DNA from: Polynucleobacter sp. CS-Odin-A6
Lineage (GTDB): Bacteria > Pseudomonadota > Gammaproteobacteria > Burkholderiales > Burkholderiaceae
Reading direction: 5' to 3'
DNA length: 64,000 nt
Assembly: GCF_018882095.1 (NCBI RefSeq)
Contig: NZ_JACVPD010000005.1
Coordinates: 1-64,000 of the forward strand
In this document: in pieces, positions 7,378-15,273 of the stretch
Layout: every line of letters begins with the position of its first letter
Position numbering within the stretch: position 1 is the stretch's first letter
Translations under genes and position numbers: made by a program
The notes under the pieces: generated by a model
Told to the model about the DNA's origin: nothing
The model's input: the letters and a program-made list of their open reading frames with translations, nothing else
Databases searched by the model: none

Positions 7378-8201
7378 TCTGGCTTGCCATACACTAAGGC
7401 TGTTTTTGTGCTCCCGATCTCCAGCCAGTCGGCCAACTCAATCTGCAGCTTTTTAAAAAACTTATCAGCACGCTTGTGTGCCTTTGCCTGCGTGCGATTT
7501 TCATCATTGACTCGATAGGAGAATGCCAACTCTCCAACGATGGGCTCCCCTACACTCTTCATCCAAATAGCAATATCGCAGTGAGCCTGAACGCCGTCAC
7601 CAAACACTAGATTGCCGATTGGTAAACACGCTTCTAGAATTTTATTTCCAGTTCCGCCAACTATCCGTAGTGGTAATTGTTTATCAATGGATAAATGGGC
7701 TAAACCAGGGAAGAATTTAGTAGCGCTACCCAGCGTTCGATCAAATAAATTATCCAAGGGAACGGCATCTAAAATAGCGTTGTTAGAATAGATGGATCTC
7801 TTTGAACCCACATCATCTCCACGCAAGATCTCTTCTTTGAGGCGCAGTCTCGCTTTGATCTTTTTATTCGGAGCAGGATTGAAATGTGAGGATTCAAGTA
7901 AATCATGCGCTCGGCATTTGAGAGTCACCTCACACCAATCGTCGACCCACACGTTTTGGCGCGACTCCCGTACGCGCAAGATAATGTTGTTGCGGCGTAA
8001 GTCTTCTCCCGGCGTATCGTAAAAATAAATATTACGCAAACCTGTAGTGGCGTTGTCTAAATGGAAAAAATCTACTTTGCTCTTTTTGCAATAAGCCAGA
8101 ATTTGATTACTTAATTCGGCAATTTTGCTACGGCGGTCTAAGCCTTTTGGCTTGATGAGGAGCTTGAACTCCCGATTGGTAATCGATTCGTGTAATTTCA
8201 T
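7374..8201 (-). CDS. CYTH/VTC-like protein (triphosphate- or polyphosphate-binding tunnel fold)
   Basis: 275 residues. The N-terminus NREFKLLIKP resembles the ExExK strand of CYTH proteins, though the first Glu is Asn here. YFYDTPGEDLRR with ILRVRE (about residues 58-82) matches the YxDTxxxxL...LRxR motif, WCEVTLKCR supplies the next basic strand, and VGELAFSYR near residue 225 resembles a late acidic strand. Such folds bind triphosphate or polyphosphate in a tunnel (inorganic triphosphatases, VTC4). The gene follows ppk2 by 45 bp with a good ribosome site (AGGGA before ATG 8201), which supports a polyphosphate-related role. The exact reaction cannot be read from the sequence. Confidence 0.7.
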   Translation of the reverse strand: MKLHESITNREFKLLIKPKGLDRRSKIAELSNQILAYCKKSKVDFFHLDNATTGLRNIYFYDTPGEDLRRNNIILRVRESRQNVWVDDWCEVTLKCRAHDLLESSHFNPAPNKKIKARLRLKEEILRGDDVGSKRSIYSNNAILDAVPLDNLFDRTLGSATKFFPGLAHLSIDKQLPLRIVGGTGNKILEACLPIGNLVFGDGVQAHCDIAIWMKSVGEPIVGELAFSYRVNDENRTQAKAHKRADKFFKKLQIELADWLEIGSTKTALVYGKPE

Positions 8202-8246
8202 GTATTAATCCCTTAATTTATAAGAGATTAACACTTTCCACAGGGC

Positions 8247-9152
8247 TTAGTAGACCTCGGGCACGTACATTTGCCGAGGCACAGGACCACGCAAATAATC
8301 CGGATTATGCACACGTTCAGGCAGAGTAATCTCCGGATGCTCAATTTCCTGATAGGGGATTTGATCCAGCAAATGGGTGATGCAATTCAAGCGTGCTTTT
8401 TTCTTATCGTTCGCAGCAACGACCCACCATCGGGCCTCTGGAATGTTGGTACGTTCCAACATCGTCTCCTTAGCCTTGGTATAAGCCTCCCAATGACGAC
8501 GCGCATCTAAGTCCATTGGGCTTAACTTCCATTGCTTTAAGGGATCATGTATCCGTATCATAAAGCGACTGTACTGCTCATCATCCGAGATGGAGAACCA
8601 GTATTTTATTAAGATGATTCCTGAGCGAATAATCATGCGCTCAAACTCGGGTACTGTGCGCAAAAATTCCTCGTACTCGTCATCGGTACAAAATCCCATC
8701 ACCTTCTCTACGCCGGCACGGTTGTACCAGCTGCGGTCAAACAGGACAATCTCGCCACCAGCAGGCAAATTAGAGACATAGCGCTGAAAATACCACTGCG
8801 TTTTTTCCCGCTCGCTTGGGGCGTTTAATGCCACCACCCTACACACGCGGGGGTTCAGTCTTTGAGTAATACGCTTAATGGCGCCGCCCTTACCCGCAGA
8901 GTCACGACCTTCGAATATCACTGCCACCTTTAGCTTTTTCTCTACAACCCAGTCTTGGAGCTTTACTAGTTCACCCTGTAGACGAAATAATTCCTTAAAA
9001 TAGACTTGGCGAGGAATGACTGATGCACTGCCACCATCTTGCGAGAGACGGTCATCATCAAGCTCCATCTCAAGTTCTTCATCCATACTATCGAGAATAT
9101 CTACTTGAGCGCGTCGATACCACTCAGCCATCTCATCATGCTTTGAAGTCAT
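8247..9152 (-). CDS. ppk2: Polyphosphate kinase 2 (PPK2)
   Basis: 301 residues with an acidic N-terminal extension (about residues 20-35) and the PPK2 domain. Walker A is GRDSAGKGG at 82-90, the lid/Walker B segment is FDRSWYNRAGVE at 138-149, and the C-terminal part contains WKLSPMDLDARRHWEAY. PPK2 enzymes transfer phosphate between polyphosphate and nucleotides in the cytoplasm; class I members mainly phosphorylate nucleoside diphosphates. GGGGAAG precedes ATG 9152 at good distance. It lies 64 bp behind the acyltransferase gene and before the CYTH-like gene. A single TGTCAT in the gap is too weak to call a PhoB site. Confidence 0.92.
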   Translation of the reverse strand: MTSKHDEMAEWYRRAQVDILDSMDEELEMELDDDRLSQDGGSASVIPRQVYFKELFRLQGELVKLQDWVVEKKLKVAVIFEGRDSAGKGGAIKRITQRLNPRVCRVVALNAPSEREKTQWYFQRYVSNLPAGGEIVLFDRSWYNRAGVEKVMGFCTDDEYEEFLRTVPEFERMIIRSGIILIKYWFSISDDEQYSRFMIRIHDPLKQWKLSPMDLDARRHWEAYTKAKETMLERTNIPEARWWVVAANDKKKARLNCITHLLDQIPYQEIEHPEITLPERVHNPDYLRGPVPRQMYVPEVY

Positions 9153-9216
9153 TTCTTCCCCTAATGCCTTGATTCGTTAGTCACTTTTTATCTCAAGGAT
9201 ATGACATTTTAATTAC

Positions 9217-10002
9217 TTATGCTGCCTTGAGGGATTTAGCGATGGCATCCTGGCAATCATTGGCTAAATTCTTGCGATCAGGTGTGCTCTGTGCATCGCT
9301 TAAGTAGGGATTTAGGATGGTAATTTTAACCATTAAGGAGCGATTTTTGATGATATTGGACATGGATTCCAATAAGCCCATATCCCCAATAAATGCTGGG
9401 GACTCACTCCTTTCACCAGTCACTTTTGAGAGGTATTGGATAGCGAGCGGAAAAACAGGCACCTGGGCAAGGATGGCCGACTCGAAAAGATTCGGCTTAA
9501 AAGGCAGAACAGTCACTCCAGCCGTTGAGGTTCCCTCCGGAAAAATACAGATGGATTCCGTCTTCAGCACTTCCGCCATCTGCCCCACTACCTGTCTAGC
9601 ATGGCGGGCACTATCTCTACGGATAAACACGGTACCCAATTGTTTAGCCATCCAGCCGAATATGGGCCACCCCGCCACTTCGGATTTAGCAACAAAACGG
9701 ATCGGTTGAAATGCATTAATCACATGAATATCTAACCAGGAAACATGGTTAGAGGCAATTAAGTGCGGGGTATGGTGGAGCAAACCAGCGCCTTGAACGA
9801 CCAGCTCAATATTGAATATCTTGAGAATACGCTTCGACCATTCTTGAATTTTTCGATCCTTGTTTCTGCGGCTCAGAAATGGAAAGAGAAATGACAGCGT
9901 ACAGATACCGCAAGTCACATGAATCCCTATTTGCCACCACACCCAGATACGGAGAAGTGCTGATGTCTTATGAGATTGGATTTTTGAGGATAGACATTTC
10001 AT
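9217..10002 (-). CDS. 1-acyl-glycerol-3-phosphate-type acyltransferase (PlsC/OlsA-like)
   Basis: 261 residues from ATG 10002 (a TTG two codons upstream is an alternative). A hydrophobic helix around residues 15-42 anchors it to the membrane. The acyltransferase motifs are NHVSWLD (His86, Asp91) and FPEGT (154-158). The family includes PlsC (lysophosphatidate acylation) and OlsA (second acylation of lyso-ornithine lipid). Facing the PhoB site at 10025-10063, opposite the plcP-agt-dgkA-olsB run, it is the natural OlsA partner for OlsB, but the sequence alone cannot separate the two activities. The boxes are oriented towards plcP, so its own PhoB control is uncertain. Confidence 0.8.
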   Translation of the reverse strand: MKCLSSKIQSHKTSALLRIWVWWQIGIHVTCGICTLSFLFPFLSRRNKDRKIQEWSKRILKIFNIELVVQGAGLLHHTPHLIASNHVSWLDIHVINAFQPIRFVAKSEVAGWPIFGWMAKQLGTVFIRRDSARHARQVVGQMAEVLKTESICIFPEGTSTAGVTVLPFKPNLFESAILAQVPVFPLAIQYLSKVTGERSESPAFIGDMGLLESMSNIIKNRSLMVKITILNPYLSDAQSTPDRKNLANDCQDAIAKSLKAA

Positions 10003-10024
10003 ATTCAAGCATCAATATAAATCA

Positions 10025-10063
10025 TGTCATCAAAATGTCATAAAAATGTCATGATGATTACAT
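10025..10063 (+). promoter_or_regulatory. PhoB binding site (Pho box), three clear units plus one weak
   Basis: TGTCAT occurs at 10025, 10036 and 10047, exactly 11 bp apart and separated by A-rich pentamers (CAAAA, AAAAA); TTACAT at 10058 continues the phase with 4 of 6 matches. PhoB protomers bind 11-bp direct repeats of this kind, oriented as the gene they activate. The last clear unit ends 36 bp before the plcP ATG, leaving room for a -10 element (TAGGCT at about 10070). The site lies 23 bp from the start of the divergent acyltransferase gene. Confidence 0.85.
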
Positions 10064-10087
10064 GATGACTAGGCTTAATGCTTACTC

Positions 10088-10897
10088 ATGATGCATTACA
10101 GAGCTATCTGGATTTCAGACATACACCTAGGAACTTCAGGGTGTCAAGCTAACTACCTCCTCGATTTCTTAAAGCACAATGAGGCCGATAAGTTCTATCT
10201 AGTTGGTGACATTATCGATGGTTGGCGCTTAAAACAGTCCTTTTACTGGCCACAATCTCACAACGACGTAGTTCAAAAACTACTGCGCAAGGCTCGCAAA
10301 GGCGCTGAAGTCATTTACATTCCTGGCAATCACGATGAAGCTGCCAGGCAGTATTTTGGTATGTCATTTGGGGACATTCAGGTTCAAGAAGAAACCATTC
10401 ATACCTTGTTAGATGGTCGTAAGCTCTGGGTCACTCATGGCGACCTATTTGATGGTGTGATGCAATACGCTAAATGGCTAGCATACGTTGGCGACTCGCT
10501 TTACTCTTTCATTTTGTACATCAACCGCTACTACAACCTACTGCGGATCAAGATGGGCTTGCAGTATTGGTCTCTTTCTCAATACCTGAAGCATCAAGTC
10601 AAAAATGCGGTTAGTTATATTGCTGATTTTGAACACATCATGGCTAGAGAAGCCCGCCTCCGCAATTGTGATGGTGTCGTATGTGGTCATATTCATAAGG
10701 CAGAAATTCGCGAGATCGATGTCCTACTGTATTGCAATGATGGCGATTGGGTTGAAAGCCTATCTGCTTTAGTGGAGACTACAGAAGGTGAACTCAAAAT
10801 CATTTACTGGACCAAAATTCAAGGGGATCCAGTTGAAACTCCTGAGATCACTTTCCAACCTACGATTGAAGCACTTATCAAAGAGGCTACCGTATGA
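10088..10897 (+). CDS. plcP: PlcP-type metallophosphoesterase (PhoB-regulated phospholipase C)
   Basis: 269 residues, a cytoplasmic calcineurin-like phosphoesterase related to LpxH. Metal ligands are visible: SDIHLG (Asp11, His13), GDIIDGW (Asp41), GNHDE (Asn81, His82), THGD (His117) and GHIHKAE (His201, His203). In Sinorhizobium and marine bacteria PlcP cleaves membrane phospholipids to diacylglycerol plus a phosphoalcohol during phosphate starvation. That assignment is favoured here over LpxH because the gene overlaps an Agt-type glycosyltransferase gene (ATGA) and stands behind a PhoB site. The UDP-diacylglucosamine hydrolase activity of LpxH is the alternative reading. Confidence 0.82.
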   Translation: MMHYRAIWISDIHLGTSGCQANYLLDFLKHNEADKFYLVGDIIDGWRLKQSFYWPQSHNDVVQKLLRKARKGAEVIYIPGNHDEAARQYFGMSFGDIQVQEETIHTLLDGRKLWVTHGDLFDGVMQYAKWLAYVGDSLYSFILYINRYYNLLRIKMGLQYWSLSQYLKHQVKNAVSYIADFEHIMAREARLRNCDGVVCGHIHKAEIREIDVLLYCNDGDWVESLSALVETTEGELKIIYWTKIQGDPVETPEITFQPTIEALIKEATV

Positions 10898-11922
10898 AAA
10901 TTATGATCATCACCGACGCATGGGATCCACAGGTGAATGGCGTTGTGAGAACATTGAAGCAAACCTGTGCCGAACTCATCGCGATGGGCCACGAGGTCGA
11001 AATGATCACCCCAAATGGCTTTAAATCCATCCCTTGCCCTACCTATCCCGATATTGCGTTATCACTATTCCCAGGGAAAGAAGTAGCCCGCAGTATTAAA
11101 GCATTCGCACCAGATGCAATGCACATTGCTACAGAGGGTCCCCTCGGTTTATCAGCCCGCGCTTACGCTATCAAAAATAAACTTCCCTTCTCGACTGCTT
11201 ATCACACCCGCTTTCCGGAGTATGTCAAAGCACGTACTGGCATCCCGCTTGCGATTACCTATGCATTCATTCGCTGGTTCCACGGACCATCGATGGCTGT
11301 TATGGCACCGACCATTGTGGTTAAAGATGATTTAGAAAAGTATGGTCTCAATAATGTGGTTCTGTGGTCCAGAGGTGTAGATCTAGATATTTTTAAAATG
11401 CAAGACTCGAAAACGCTCAACACCACCCATCCAATTTTTCTTTATGTCGGTAGAGTCGCCGTTGAAAAGAACATTAATGCCTTTTTAGAAATCGATTTAC
11501 CAGGCTCTAAATGGGTTGTAGGTGATGGTCCCGCATTGGCAGGTATTAAAGAAAAATATCCGGATATTAACTATCTTGGCGTCCTTCAGCAGCAAGAGTT
11601 AGCAAAGGTCTATGCTGCTGCTGATGTTTTTGTCTTCCCCAGTAAAACGGATACCTTTGGCTTGGTGTTGCTTGAAGCCATGGCCTGTGGAACACCTGTA
11701 GCAGCCTACCCTGTGACTGGCCCGATTGATGTTCTGGGCAATTCTCCAGCAGGAGCTATGAATGAAGATTTGCGTGAAGCCTGCCTAGAAGCCCTCAAAA
11801 TTCCAAGAGAAGTAGCCCGAGCGCATGCTGAAAAGTTCTCTTGGAGGGCTGCTTCGGAGCAATTCGCCAATCACATTAAGCCGGTCCCCTCAACTGAAGC
11901 GCATGTCACTGCCCTTGCTTAA
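10894..11922 (+). CDS. agt: Agt-type glycosyltransferase (GT4, diacylglycerol glycosyltransferase)
   Basis: 342 residues. The N-terminal Rossmann domain begins MIITDAWDPQVNGVVRTL, containing the G-V-V loop of GT4 enzymes. The C-terminal domain has the donor-binding segment KTDTFGLVLLEAMACGTPV (about residues 250-268), matching the E-x7-E pattern. It is similar to the Agt/MgtA group that glycosylates diacylglycerol to glucosyl- or glucuronosyl-diacylglycerol. Its start overlaps the plcP stop as ATGA, so the enzyme is made together with the one producing its substrate. The sugar donor cannot be determined from sequence. Confidence 0.85.
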   Translation: MKIMIITDAWDPQVNGVVRTLKQTCAELIAMGHEVEMITPNGFKSIPCPTYPDIALSLFPGKEVARSIKAFAPDAMHIATEGPLGLSARAYAIKNKLPFSTAYHTRFPEYVKARTGIPLAITYAFIRWFHGPSMAVMAPTIVVKDDLEKYGLNNVVLWSRGVDLDIFKMQDSKTLNTTHPIFLYVGRVAVEKNINAFLEIDLPGSKWVVGDGPALAGIKEKYPDINYLGVLQQQELAKVYAAADVFVFPSKTDTFGLVLLEAMACGTPVAAYPVTGPIDVLGNSPAGAMNEDLREACLEALKIPREVARAHAEKFSWRAASEQFANHIKPVPSTEAHVTALA

Positions 11923-11931
11923 GACCCTATT

Positions 11932-12333
11932 TTGACTGCTCCTTACAACATCAATCAGAATCCCCACAAAGGCAATCGGGGACTCACTAGAGCTTGGCAC
12001 GCAGCTAAGAACTCTTGGTGTGGGATTGTGTATGCATTCGAGGAAGAGAGTGCCTTTAGACAAGAACTTACTTTGCTTGCTGTGCTCACGCCAATCGCCT
12101 TTTTTCTTCCGATCACTCCGATAGAAAAATGTGCGCTGATTACCTCATTAATCCTGGTGCTAGTTGTCGAACTGCTGAATTCGAGCGTTGAGGCTGCGAT
12201 CGATCGTATCTCCTTTGAGCACCATGACTTGTCAAAACGGGCAAAAGACTTTGGTTCAGCTGCCGTCATGCTCTCCCTGCTGATTGCAGCCCTGTTTTGG
12301 ATCACCATTTGTATTCCACTTGCCATACATTGA
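11932..12333 (+). CDS. dgkA: Diacylglycerol kinase (prokaryotic DgkA family)
   Basis: 133 residues with three hydrophobic helices and the diagnostic segment VELLNSSVEAAIDR (residues about 82-95), followed by the KRAKDFGSAAV motif; it is slightly longer than E. coli DgkA (122). It phosphorylates diacylglycerol to phosphatidate at the inner membrane. The start is TTG at 11932, 9 bp after agt; no ATG gives a full-length product. Sitting behind plcP and agt, it would recycle diacylglycerol that is not glycosylated. Confidence 0.9.
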   Translation: MTAPYNINQNPHKGNRGLTRAWHAAKNSWCGIVYAFEEESAFRQELTLLAVLTPIAFFLPITPIEKCALITSLILVLVVELLNSSVEAAIDRISFEHHDLSKRAKDFGSAAVMLSLLIAALFWITICIPLAIH

Positions 12334-12377
12334 TCAGACATCATCTCTACTATTAACAGAACTACTCAAGGAAAACT

Positions 12378-13325
12378 ATGTCAGATATTCCAAACCCGCT
12401 AGGCGCATTTGATATTTTCAATTCTCGCTTTGAAGGTAAGCCCTTTAAGAGCAAGAAGGTTAAGAGCAGCAAAACAGAGACTATTAAAAAACTCTTTTCG
12501 AAGAAATTGGCTAAAAAATTATTCGGTAAGAAGTTTGCTACTCGCGCGCGTTCAGGACAGAATATTCAAGCTGCAGCAATACCTGAAAAGGCGATAGCGA
12601 AAGCAAAGCGTCCTGCTTTCCAAATTTCTTGGGCTAACAGTACTAGTGAAATTAAAGAAGCACAACGCTTGCGTTATAAGGTGTTTGCAGAAGAAATGGG
12701 TGCCAAACTTCCTCCTCATCCTGAAAACTTAGATGTTGATGAGTTTGATACGTATTGCGATCACTTACTCATTCGCGACCAAGAGACACTCAAGGTAGTC
12801 GGCACATATCGGGTGCTACCTCCTCATAAAGCATTAGAAATCGGCCGCCTCTACTCTGATTCTGAGTTTGACCTCACTCGCTTAAACCACCTGCGCCCAA
12901 AAATGGTAGAGGTTGGTAGATCTTGTGTTCATGAGGACTATCGCTCCGGCGCAGTCATCATGGCACTATGGAGTGGTCTTGCCCAATACATGCTCAAGCA
13001 TGAATACGAAATCATGTTGGGTTGTGCGAGTATTCCAATGGCGGATGGTGGTCACTTTGCAGCTAGTCTCTATAACTCCCTCAGCAATGAGCAAATAGCG
13101 CCCGTAGAGAACCATGCTTTCCCACGCCTACCCTTGCCATTAGATCGCCTCAACGGTGGCTTAGAAGTTGAACCTCCACCATTGATCAAAGGCTACCTAA
13201 AATTGGGTGCTAAGATTTGTAGTGCGCCTGCTTGGGATCCAGACTTCAATACTGCAGACGTACTCACTATGTTGCGTTTATCAGAAATTAATCCGCGTTA
13301 CGCTAAGCATTTTTTCGGCGCATAG
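12378..13325 (+). CDS. olsB: OlsB-like N-acyltransferase (ornithine lipid synthesis)
   Basis: 315 residues. A Lys-rich N-terminal extension of about 75 residues precedes a GNAT-fold domain with RLRYKVFAEEMGA (about 95-107), FDTYCDHLLI, VVGTYRVLPP, VEVGRSCVHEDYR, GCASIPMADG and PPLIKGYLKLGA. These motifs follow the OlsB/hemolysin-like acyltransferase family, which attaches a 3-hydroxyacyl chain to ornithine. AAGGAAA precedes the ATG at good distance. The final gene of the plcP run, it ends 3 bp from the convergent ppx stop. The basic extension is longer than usual and may aid membrane binding. OlsB fits the Pho context best; other N-acyl amino-acid synthases are possible. Confidence 0.8.
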   Translation: MSDIPNPLGAFDIFNSRFEGKPFKSKKVKSSKTETIKKLFSKKLAKKLFGKKFATRARSGQNIQAAAIPEKAIAKAKRPAFQISWANSTSEIKEAQRLRYKVFAEEMGAKLPPHPENLDVDEFDTYCDHLLIRDQETLKVVGTYRVLPPHKALEIGRLYSDSEFDLTRLNHLRPKMVEVGRSCVHEDYRSGAVIMALWSGLAQYMLKHEYEIMLGCASIPMADGGHFAASLYNSLSNEQIAPVENHAFPRLPLPLDRLNGGLEVEPPPLIKGYLKLGAKICSAPAWDPDFNTADVLTMLRLSEINPRYAKHFFGA

Positions 13326-13328
13326 GAT

Positions 13329-14891
13329 TTATTTCAAGCTAATGCTGTAAGGCCGGCCGATGCGCTCCCATTCGGCCGCCTCTTTTAAAAGACTAAATTC
13401 AGAGAGCGGGTGTTGATTAGCCCACTCTTTTGAGAGGCTCACCAAATAGGAGCCATCGTGCTCTGATACCTTCACCTTAGGTAAATGGCTGTTATTACGG
13501 CCACGACACAGAACTTGAGCCAAACGTAAACAGAACAGCATACGCCAGTCAGAAAAGCTGGCGTTATTGGCTAACTTACCTAGTTTTCCAGTATGTCCAA
13601 TCAGCAAGGCAGCTAAACGCGCTTGATCATTCTTAGAAAAGCCAGGCATATCTGCATTACCTGCAATATAGGCTGAATGCTTGTGATACCCGTTGTGAGA
13701 AATCGATAAACCAATTTCATGTAAGTTGGCAGTCCACTGCAACAAAGCGATATTGTCAATCCTGCTTTCTTCACTGGGTTTCGGCAATTGAGCTAAGAAC
13801 TCAGCTGCTAAATTTCCGACCCGTTTAGCCTGCTCTCGGTCGACTGCATAGCGCTGCATAAATTGCTCAACCGTGACAAATCGCATATCGTCGTGCTGTG
13901 ACCTACCTAATAAATCGTATAAAACCCCAATGCGCAACGCGGCATCGGTCACTTCCATACTTTCAATACCTAGCTCTTCGAAGACCGCAATCATAATGGC
14001 GAGCCCACCAGGCCATACTGAGCGTCGATCATCTTTCAGACCACTCAATTCAACTTGGCTGATATTTTCATACTTCAGCAAATGCTTCTTCATTGCCTTT
14101 AGGCCATCGAGCGTAATCAAGCCGCTTGATCCGTTAACCCGCCCCATCGTGAGTCCATCTGCCAGGCCATTAAAGTGGTTGTCTGCAATGAGCTCAGATA
14201 AGGCACGCGCCGTTCCTGAAGACCCAATAACTTGATTCCAACCCGACTTCAAATACGCTCCAGAAATGACCTGAATCTCTCGGCGGGCTGCTAGCTCAGC
14301 CTCTTTAAAGGCATGGGCATCAATATTTCCTTTGGGGAAGAAACGCAGGCTATGAGAAACACAGCCAATGTAAAGACTTTCCATCAACTTAGGCTCGTAG
14401 CCTCTTCCAATGATGAACTCGGTCGAGCCCCCACCAATATCCACCACCAAACGGTTACCTTGGACTGCTGGCACTTCATGTGCAGCACCAATGTAGATTA
14501 AACGGGCCTCTTCAACGCCTGCAATAATTTCAATGGGGAATCCTAAAGCCTCTTCAGCATCACGAATAAAGCTTGAGGCATTTTTTGCGACTCGCAGCGT
14601 ATTTGTAGCCACCGCACGCACTTTAGCGGGGTCAAAACCGCGAATGCGCTCCCCAAAGCGTCGTATTGCTGTTATCCCACGCTGATAGGCCTCATTACCC
14701 AATAATTTATTATCAGTTAATCCAGCTGCCAAACGCACTGATTCGCGCAAGGTATCAATGGGACGCAGTTGAGTACCCGAGGGCGTATGCACTACTTGTG
14801 CCACCAACATCCGAAAACTATTAGAACCTAAATCGACTGCAGCGACTAGGCCTGATGCATTGCTTCCTGAGACGTCTTGATTTGATGCCAA
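13329..14891 (-). CDS. ppx: Exopolyphosphatase (Ppx/GppA family)
   Basis: 520 residues. The ASKHA-fold phosphate-binding motifs are visible: AAVDLGSNSFRM at about 16-27, VATNTLR near 109, EIIAGVEEARLIY near 135-147, VVDIGGGSTEF near 163-173 and GSSGTARA near 232. The C-terminal HD-like part carries LHEIG. The enzyme removes phosphate from the ends of polyphosphate (Ppx) or hydrolyses pppGpp (GppA). The length and the PhoB site at 14925-14952 favour exopolyphosphatase. The frame begins with TTG at 14891; no ATG precedes the first motif. Polyphosphate hydrolysis under phosphate stress complements the PPK2 gene 4 kb away. Confidence 0.9.
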   Translation of the reverse strand: MASNQDVSGSNASGLVAAVDLGSNSFRMLVAQVVHTPSGTQLRPIDTLRESVRLAAGLTDNKLLGNEAYQRGITAIRRFGERIRGFDPAKVRAVATNTLRVAKNASSFIRDAEEALGFPIEIIAGVEEARLIYIGAAHEVPAVQGNRLVVDIGGGSTEFIIGRGYEPKLMESLYIGCVSHSLRFFPKGNIDAHAFKEAELAARREIQVISGAYLKSGWNQVIGSSGTARALSELIADNHFNGLADGLTMGRVNGSSGLITLDGLKAMKKHLLKYENISQVELSGLKDDRRSVWPGGLAIMIAVFEELGIESMEVTDAALRIGVLYDLLGRSQHDDMRFVTVEQFMQRYAVDREQAKRVGNLAAEFLAQLPKPSEESRIDNIALLQWTANLHEIGLSISHNGYHKHSAYIAGNADMPGFSKNDQARLAALLIGHTGKLGKLANNASFSDWRMLFCLRLAQVLCRGRNNSHLPKVKVSEHDGSYLVSLSKEWANQHPLSEFSLLKEAAEWERIGRPYSISLK

Positions 14892-14924
14892 AATGATTCC
14901 AGTTGGGGCTACGCTAAAATGAAT

Positions 14925-14952
14925 ATGACTATTTTATGAAATTTTCGTGACA
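14925..14952 (-). promoter_or_regulatory. PhoB binding site (Pho box) of ppx
   Basis: On the minus strand TGTCAC-GAAAA-TTTCAT-AAAAT-AGTCAT: three units in exact 11-bp phase, each matching TGTCAT at 4 or 5 of 6 positions and with A-rich spacers. The inner end is 33 bp from the TTG start, close to the 36 bp seen for plcP. The orientation fits ppx. Confidence 0.75.
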
Positions 14953-15002
14953 GAATCATGAAAAGAGCCATTAGTCTACTCGCTTCCCCGACCTAATCCG
15001 GC

Positions 15003-15233
15003 CTATGCAGCTAAATTTTGTTCTGAACTAGAGCAATCTAAACTCCCAAAACTACAAAAAATGCAGCAGTCTCCGGACTTGGTCTTCAAAATACCACTGC
15101 AAGAAGGGCAACGGTAAAAATGATGAGAGGATCCTTGGGGAATCTCGACAATGTCATGGCCCTGACAGTGGGGGCAAGTAATGACAGAAAGAGGGATTTG
15201 GGATATAGTGTTCACAGCCGTATGGTGAACCAT
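15003..15233 (-). CDS. GDCCVxC-type small Cys-rich protein
   Basis: 76 residues from ATG 15233. It has two CxxC pairs (CPHCQG near residue 20, CPSCSG near 42), followed by GDCCIFCSFGSLDC, the hallmark of small proteins known as the GDCCVxC family (Ile replaces Val). The Cys pattern suggests a zinc- or heavy-metal-binding ribbon; no biochemical function is established to my knowledge. It lies 40 bp behind mgtC on the same strand, so it is probably the last gene of a phoA-mgtC unit. The ribosome site is weak. Confidence 0.75.
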   Translation of the reverse strand: MVHHTAVNTISQIPLSVITCPHCQGHDIVEIPQGSSHHFYRCPSCSGILKTKSGDCCIFCSFGSLDCSSSEQNLAA

Positions 15234-15273
15234 CAATATTTCAAAATGAAGACAGATCCAGATCTAGACGACT

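Noticed and set aside
9153..9216. Single TGTCAT with a TGAGAT 11 bp on, before ppk2
   Set aside because: Only one good unit; the second matches 4 of 6 with no third unit or clear -10, so I did not call a Pho box.
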